This document shows, piece by piece, positions 24,701 through 33,700 of a stretch of DNA of 64,000 bases. The translations under genes and the position numbers were made by a program. The stretch is from Pomphorhynchus laevis (lineage: Eukaryota; Acanthocephala; Palaeacanthocephala; Echinorhynchida; Pomphorhynchidae). Numbering within the stretch: position 1 is the stretch's first letter; every line of letters begins with the position of its first letter. The stretch is taken from NCBI GenBank assembly GCA_012934845.2, contig WNNJ02003820.1, forward strand, positions 24,557 through 88,556. The letters run 5' to 3'. The notes beneath the pieces were generated by a model. It made no database searches and had not been told where the DNA came from. It saw only the letters and a list, made by a program, of their open reading frames with translations.

Positions 24701-27700
24701 GTCAAAAATGCATTTAATCGTATTAATCCATACGTCTTCAAACGGCTTTACTGCGCTCTTGTTCGCCCGCATATAGAGTACTGCGTGCAAGCAGTTTTTC
24801 CATACACTAAGAAAGAGTTCAATAGACTAGAGTCAATCCTTCGTAGAGGTTCTCGAATGTGTATGGATGGATCATATTCATATCGTGAACGGCTTGAATT
24901 TCTAAAGATACCATCTTTGGGTCAGAGGCTATATTACCTAGACCTTGTTGCATTATGGCGAATGGTAAATGGGATAGATGGTTTTCCCTCGTGCTATGTT
25001 AAAGTTTGTTCTCAGACGCATCGTGGCCACCCGTTGAAACTATTTAAGTTTCCCCATGGTAAAGTAGTGAGTTTGGCTAGGCTCTCACATCGAGCATTAA
25101 ACGCCTGGAACACGTTGCCAGGAGAAATAGCATGTACCAAGGACTTATCTCAATTTAAAGTTCAACTTCGTCAGTGGATTAACGATCATGGCATTCCGAA
25201 TGTATACAATATTATGTAACCGCTATTAACTTTTTTTTCTTCTTTTCTTTTCTTTTTTATTTCCTATGTGATCAGTTGAAACAGCCATTTGGCTATAACT
25301 TGTAATACTAATAATAAAATAATAATCAACCTATTGACATTGATAGTCAATAGGTTTTAGTGGACTTGTAAGTTTTTTATTATTAAAGGGGCTATCCACA
25401 ATAGCCACTTTAATAATAAACATGTATTTTAAGATCTTTAAATGGTCTTAGTTTTTAAAAGCTCTATCAGCGCCTATGTCTTTGGTGGAATTGTTTCTCT
25501 AAACATATTTGATTTGTGTCTGGTCTGGTCAGCGTTATCAGTAGCAAACAACCCACTTCGTCCGCTATTCAAGCAGCCTGGATCAAACAGATCCACGTGA
25601 CAACCGCTTGTTCTGGAAAGAAGGGAGAAACCAAAACGTTGCTGTACAACTATAAATGATCGATTAAGTAGAAATTAAATGGCTTTGCACCCAAGATAGT
25701 CAGCAGCCAGTCTTTAAAAAGTTTTAAATTACGGCTAAAAAGACTATTCTTGGTTAAATATTACATAAAACTATTTCCAGTAATAGAAACAATTATGAAG
25801 AATTTAACTTTTTATTATCAGAAGAAAAACGTTCACAGATAACGACGATGATGCATGACATTAGACAGCTCTTATTCACACTTTTGTTTTTTGTTATTTT
25901 TCTTTTATTTGTAAAAACTTTATAATTGAAACTTTATGTTAACCATAATATATTATTGTGTAAGTTGATTAAGTATGAATTTGATCAAGTGCTCATAAAT
26001 TGGATTTGTAGTCATTTAATAAACCGGACTTTTCGCCGTTAGAGTGTAAACTTGTAATAGGTATTTTCTTATTCAATATAAATGACATAGTGTCATGTTT
26101 TTCGTCTGAGTGTGTTTTATACCCTGACGATCTAAAGATGGGGCGCCGTATTGAATCGTATAAGGACGTTGAATTATTGCAACAGGAATTAAACATGATG
26201 CTTAGATGGTGTCAAAATAGCACATTATTAAAAAAAACTTTTTTATTTGTAAAAATCAAATCAGCTAACTGAAATCTAATTAAAAATGACGATTTGTTAT
26301 GTCACTTCGATGTTCACTATTTAAACAAAGTTTGAAAATGCAATATATAGCTAAATGATGGCAATAAAGTTGTTTGAGCAAAATACCTTTACCGGATACG
26401 CAGTTCTCGCTATGAAAAGTGAGAACTGCGTGTCCATGACAATCATTTATGCACCATAATCATCAGGCAAAGCATTTGTCACAAATCAAATCAGCTAACT
26501 GAGTCTACGTATTTAATATAATTATAAAATAGACAAAACATAATAATGCTAAATCAAAATTTAATAATTAAATAATAAAATAAATAATTGTTATACGATT
26601 TTTTATAATTTAAATCAAGTTAAAAAAATGAAATTTAAAATTTTTTCTTCATTTCATTTTATAATTTATATCAAGTTAAAATAAATAATATCAGTTAAAA
26701 TATAATAAAATTTTTTAAATGAAAATACGTTTAAATAATATTACAATATTATTTAAGAAAATATTTTGATAATTACTATTTCTTATTTCTAAGAAGCGAT
26801 TTTGCTTTCTATAAATATTTTTATATAATATTTTTTTAATTTTTTAAAAAATTTATAATAATATTTATAAAACCAAAATCTTTTCTTATAAATCAAATCA
26901 GCTAACTGAGTCTACGTGTTTAATATATTTATAAAATAAACAAAACATAATAATGCTAAATCAAAATTTAATAATTAAATAATAAAATTAATAATTGTTT
27001 TTAGATTTTCTATAATTTAAATCAAGTTAAAATAAAAAAATTGAAATTTAAAATAAACGTCATTTTTATGAATTGACTAATAAATAACAGACGTTGTATC
27101 AGAATAAGGATTAGAGGTCATCAGGAGGAACTACTATGCTATCAGGTTTCGGCCCCTAACTCATCTACCCAACATAGCAGCGGGGCTATGTGGACTTGTA
27201 AGTGGATGTACATTCACAGTAGCCACTTTAATAAACCTGCACTTTTATGAACTACACCAGTACCGCGGTATAAAGGAACGCACTAATGTGGGTCAATCAC
27301 ATCAAACAACACAATGATATTTGGTCAAATATAGCATATAGATTGACACTCTAGCTCATTAGAATTTTCTGTTTGCTTTTTTGCGATCTAGCGAGTGACT
27401 CGGCTAATCCCTACCCTACCAATAGGGAAAATACCGCAAAATATCTTTTTTGCTGAATCAGCCGTAGTTCATATTTTTGTTAACAACTGACTGGAAAGCA
27501 CAGAGGAATGCAATATGATGTAAATGCGATTATCGATAAAACCACATTCCGTATCCTTCAAATTGTAGATGTCATCGAGATTATATACCACTTGCGCATA
27601 TTCAGTGGTGTGTACACATCGATGAAGTGCGTACTTTGACTGATTAAAAAGTTATTTTACTTTAATATTTAATAATGGAAATATATTGTTTGCAATTATA

Positions 27701-30700
27701 AAAGTATTAATTTCAATTAAAATATTGATTGTTTTAATTTTGATAATATTCGTTTTAATAATTTTTGTTTTAAATCATCAAAATGTTTTAAATTTGATAT
27801 GTAATTTGTTTAGTAATTCGCTTTTTCGAAATCTATTTAAAATCTATTAAGGCGATAAATAAAATGAGAATTATTGTATTGAATGAAATGATCGTGATGC
27901 TAACTTTACAAACTTTTAAAATTTTTACCGAAGTTTTCTAATTTTGTTAAAAGATTGATAAAGTAAGTCAGTACGGTAGCGAGTATCATGGAAATCTAAC
28001 ACGGGAGCAAGCAGACGATATATTGAGTCGTTACGAAGACGGAGCTTATCTTGTGAGAAGATCATTTAATCCCCCCGATTCATTTACCCTTTGCATAAGG
28101 TATTCAATCCCCAGTTTATAATACAATTCTGTGTTTGCATGTAAAATAGTTTATTTTTACATTTAAATTTCACTCATTACACGAAATGAAAGAAAAATAC
28201 GTAAATTAAATTAGTATTACGAATAAAACAATGAGTAAATCATAACATTTAGTTAAGAAATATTCCCTAAGAACTATAATTTTGACAACATATTCGCCCA
28301 TGTGAACACTTAAGATGTTAATTAATCTATATTTTCATATTGACAGTACTATTTGCAGTTGTGTAGTATAGCGTTATGTAATGTACATTATTATTTAATA
28401 TTATTATTTAATGAGCTTTGAAATTCTAAATGCAGCACTCAAATTTTGGATGTACGAATTTTACTAATTAGTTTATAAATTTAATTAATTTCTTATAAAA
28501 TAAATTTCATTTCACTTTAAATAGTCCAAAGTTGTTTTTAATGAATATAGCTTATTGATAAATTTAATTCATTTTGTAAATTTATCAATTTTCATGTTTT
28601 ATTCAAATTTTAATAAATTTTATTATGTTGACGATGCTAAACTTTGGGTAAATAGTCCAAACTTGCTGGTTCATAACTATAGTTTATTTATTTTGTAACT
28701 ACTTAACCAAAATCAGTTCATTGAAATTGTAACGTATTAATTGTAAAGACGGATTTGTCAATTTACGTTTCGATTCCACATCCAATTTGCACAAGTAAAA
28801 TTCAAATGCAAACTGAATATCTTGTGAAACATTTACGAGATTATTTACATAATTTGTTATTATTTCATTCGTACCGTCATTCATACCGTTTTATTTAAAT
28901 AATTAATTTTTATTTAAGTTCAATAAAACGAAAACAAAAAACTACATGATATTTTTAACTATTAAACTAGGAAACAAAATAATATTTTTAAATATAAAAA
29001 TTCATATACATTAGAGACGATCGTTGCCTTTTCTTCAGCCCATACAAAAGAGTCAGTTCACGACCCCGACGAGCAGAGAATTACTTACGATGATGATCAT
29101 ATGAAACCATGTCAAGGCCTCAATCAGCAACCAATACAGCCAGTAGTTCCGTGAGAATGAAGATCTGTAATTTCGACACTTGATCTTTCAATTTTAAATG
29201 ATACAAATTTTAAAATTTTATAAATATAAAAAATATATTATTTTTTTTGTGGACTTCATTATTCTAAATTCGTTATCCTTTATGATATTTTTCATTGCAT
29301 TTTCTATCGCTGTATTTATTGCTTTATGACTGAAATTGATTTAATTATGCAAGAAAACCTTATAATGCTATGTTTCCTCTGATATTAAGATTTAACAAAT
29401 CTGTAAAGAATTTTAAGCTGTTCCATGTGAATGGTGAACACTTTGTCGGCGAAAAACGTTTTCAAAATCTCGATGAATTAGTTCATGATGGCCTCATTGC
29501 TTTTTACGTTGAGACTCATGCTAGAGATTATATCGATAAAATGCAAGAAAAGATAATCTACTCGCACTGCCCCTATGTTGCGAATAAAAAGTCTGCACTT
29601 ATGGCTGCAATGGACCAGCGAGCACAACAACCAGTAAGATTAATTTTATTAATTTACGAAACATCTCCTTATTTAGCAAAACTGTTCAGGCAAAGATTCG
29701 CTTCCTATCCGGTCAAATTCAATAATGGATAGACTCAGCGTTATACAATCAGAAAAACCACATACGTTTCGGGTATTTTAAAAAAAAATTCCAAGTAGTT
29801 CAACATAGCTTTACTTTGTTTAATTGGATATACATTGTGGTCAAACGTCCAACTTGTGAATCTACTTGATATGATCAAGCGTATACTGCGGGATTCCCAT
29901 AAATTCAAAGTTAAATTATATTAGAGTATTAATACTCTAACGTATTATAACGTTATATATAATTTATAAATTAAAAAATAATGCTTTATATATTAAAAAA
30001 TAATATCATAATTAAGGAATAAATTACTAATAAATAACATACGATGTATCAGAATAAGAATGAGTGGTTATCAGGAGGATCTGCTATGTTATTAAGTTTC
30101 GGTCCATATTTCTCACCCAACATAGCAGCGGGTCGATATACATGCTAATGACGTATTTCCTCTGATGAAATTCGATTTTCTAGTGGATCTTATTCTAATA
30201 CAAAACATATTGTTTATTATCCATCCAGAAAAATTTGCCACTTAAGAGTTTAAATTTATTCTTTATATTATTGTGTTGATTTATATATTTTACTATTTTC
30301 TGCTTGATGTTATTTTTATAGTAACCTAGTTTAAAATATGTATCTATTAAATTATTTAAATGATTTTGAAGAAAGCCAATATCATTACATATTGTTGCAA
30401 TTCTTAAAATTTCATTATTTAATGTATTATATTTTATATTATATGGTATGCATGAATGCTCATGCAAAAATATGTTTCTTGTAAATTTAAATATGTCATC
30501 TTTACGAATAATAATATATAATATTATTATTACATTATATTTAATATTATATTGTATACATGGAGGATCATGCAAATATGTTTCTTGATCATGCCCTTTT
30601 ATTATTATGATTTCATAATAAAGAAAGGACATCATTAATGTCAAAGGACAAGATCATCATTAAGGACAACATTAATCATTAATGATTAATTAATGAATTT

Positions 30701-33700
30701 TTGATCATTTTATTTCTCTTCAAAATCGATTTTCCTTTTAATTAAATTAATTTGATCACAAAATTTAGGGTAGTCTTCTTGTTCTTCATTTGGCTATTAC
30801 GATTATATATGTATTGGTGATAATTCATATTATAATGTTTTTAGAAGTATTAGTCATAGAAAAGGTTCGAATACCTTGACTCTACATAAGCTATATATTT
30901 CGTTTTGTAAATAAGCTTAAAAATGAAACCACTCACTTAAAACCTTGCCTAACTTCAATGCAACGTTGAAGATACGTGTTAGCCACTTCATGCCAACAAC
31001 GTCGAGAGCCTTTAAGCTTCAGATCGAATCTCGTCTATTCCAGAAAACTTGCCAGTTCGAAGTTTTTAACAACAGCAACGACCTCTCCCAAAGAGATGAG
31101 CTCTTCCGTTAGTTCTAGAGGCACTACTTCTACAAGAGAAGGAGTGCCTTTAGAACTAAAGGCACTACTGGCACTAGCGTTCCTAATTATTTATTATTTA
31201 ATAAATAGTTATTCCTTGTTTAAAATGTGTAGACTCAGTTTGTTTGTTTGATTTTTCTTCAGTACAGCAAATGTTTTGAACATTGCGTCGTTGTATTTCA
31301 TCCGACGTAATATTTTATAAATAGTGTAATATTTTAATCTAACAAGGAGTATATTATTTATCCAAAATAATAATAAGCTTCCATCTTAAAGCCATGAATT
31401 AGTTTTTAATTAAATGTTGATATTAATTAATGTGTTATAATTTTGATAATTATCCATTATTGATCAATAATTATTGGAGCTGGATCAAAGAAAAGATGTA
31501 ATTTTCTGAAGACGCTAACAGAAGTTACCGAAATATCAAAAAAAAATCTTCTTTACTTTGATCCAGCTCCAATGATTCTTTATTAATAATTTTATTAATA
31601 AAATTATTAAATATATATGCACAACTACGCCTGAAATCATTAGTAATTACTAAAGTAATTTTCTTTACAGAAGTTACCAAAATATAAAAAATCCTATTTT
31701 CTTTGCTCCAATAATTCTTTATGAGCAGATATTTTACGTTCAGATTATTTAAAACGTTTTGTAATATCAAATATCAATTGTGAACAATTGATTTAGAAAT
31801 GCATGCAAAGACATTTAATATTTTCAGAATTGAATTTTCATTTTTAAAGTTTCCGACTTCATTAGCATACAATTTCATTATCTTAATTGGATCGAAGTAT
31901 TTACTGCATTTAGCTATCAGATGACTAGTTATATTTAATCGTTAAATTACAGTATAAATATATCTGTAATAGCAAAATTTAATTTCTCCTACAGATTAAT
32001 TTTATCGTCTTTATATAGTCAATATTTTCAATATAGTCTTATATTTTTCTAAACACTTTATAAACTTTTTTATGTTCAAGCTGCATACATTTAAAGGACC
32101 ACACTGGTGTGATTATTGCGCAAATTTCATGTGGGGATTAGTATCTCAAGGTGTTAAATGTTCTGGTACATTAGCTATTATCTTTGTTGATTTTTATGCT
32201 TTCTCCATTAAAAGACTGTGGATTCCAAGCACATCGCAGATGCTCAGAAGACATTCCTCCTGATTGCGTTCCTCAAATGAAATATATTCATAATATCTTC
32301 GGAGTAGATCTGACAACGCTGGTCAAAGCATATGCATCGAATGGCAGTATTATTCCAATTGTTATTGAACGATGTGTACTTGAAATTGAACGGCGTGGAG
32401 GTAGATTTGCTTATTGATATGATTTAATATATCCCTTATTTACACTAACTTGTTTGAATGAAAGAAATAAATGTTTACTTTTTCTCTTTTGTCATTTTAA
32501 CTATAAAGTTTCAGTTTTAATATTCATAGTTTGAAATAAAAATATACTTTACATTGAAATTTCATCCTTTTGAATTTAAAAATTTATTTTAAATTATTTC
32601 TATTTGATTTACAATTTCTAATTGTGATCATTTCTATTGTTTTCAATGGAAATGATTTTGGTTGTAATTCCTGTTTATAAAGAACGACTGTTTATTTTGT
32701 CCTAAATATATTAATTTAGGTCTTTGAATTTGATTAAATTTGATTATTTTCTTCACGTCTTTTTTCATTTATCTAAAGAGAGTAATATGATCTTATAATT
32801 ATTTTATTTTCGATGAATCGGATAAATTCATCGAACAATTTGTTAGCATAATTTTTATAATTTGACAGTTGCATTCTAAAAGATTTATTAACTCATCTTA
32901 TGATCACTTAATTTCGTTTTGAATATTAGTTTTTAATTGCATTAAATTTAGGACTTTTAGTCGAGGGCTTGTATCGCTCAAATTCCTTTAATCGAACGAT
33001 AAATACAATCAGGCTCGCTTTCGAGGAAGGTAATTATTTTTGGATAGTAGTTTATTCGATTTCAATAATTTAATGTATTTTAAAAATATTTTTTATTTTT
33101 TTCTATCTATTTCTTATTAGAATTAATAAGAAATTAATAACTACTAATTATATTAGTACAATCAGTCAGGTCACTTGACATACATTCCTTGAATGAAAAT
33201 GGGATAAAATGATCATTTTATAAATGATCCTTGTTTTACCGCCAATCTCTTAATTAGTGTTTTCCCATATCTGTCATGCTTGAATTAATGTCTTACATTT
33301 ACGCATTACATGTTAAAGTAGGCATTATTTTCATATAATTAATTCTAATAAAATTCGATAAAATCGAATTTTATCGTATATTTAATTATAGTTTGCATTA
33401 CATATGTATTTTGTAAATTCAAGTACGAATAATAAGTATATTAAAAAAGTATCATTGATTAATAAATATAATTGATATTTTTTATTATTTGATAAAAAGT
33501 ATCAAAATAAATATAAAATAAATTTCGATAAACAATAATTTCCAAACAAAATTCTAATTTGAAGAATTTTCAAATTTGAAAATTAAATGCGTTTGTATCA
33601 TTTTTCTTAAGAAATGCGACAAGTCATATATATTTATTTTGGTCTTTAATGGTATAATTCAATAACTTAATGACACGTCAATTTGCTTTTTGTCTACAAA

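Noticed and set aside
27100-27186. Canonical hammerhead ribozyme in the Penelope-associated repeat
   Set aside because: GAAA and CTGATGA boxes are present, but only 22 bases lie between them in that order, which is too short for hammerhead stems III and I. The hairpin that does form encloses GAAA rather than flanking it. Kept only as a structured repeat.
30976-31251. 91-codon plus-strand ORF in a chimaerin intron
   Set aside because: It lies over the antisense RTE-like RT fragment, which explains its composition; no independent protein features.
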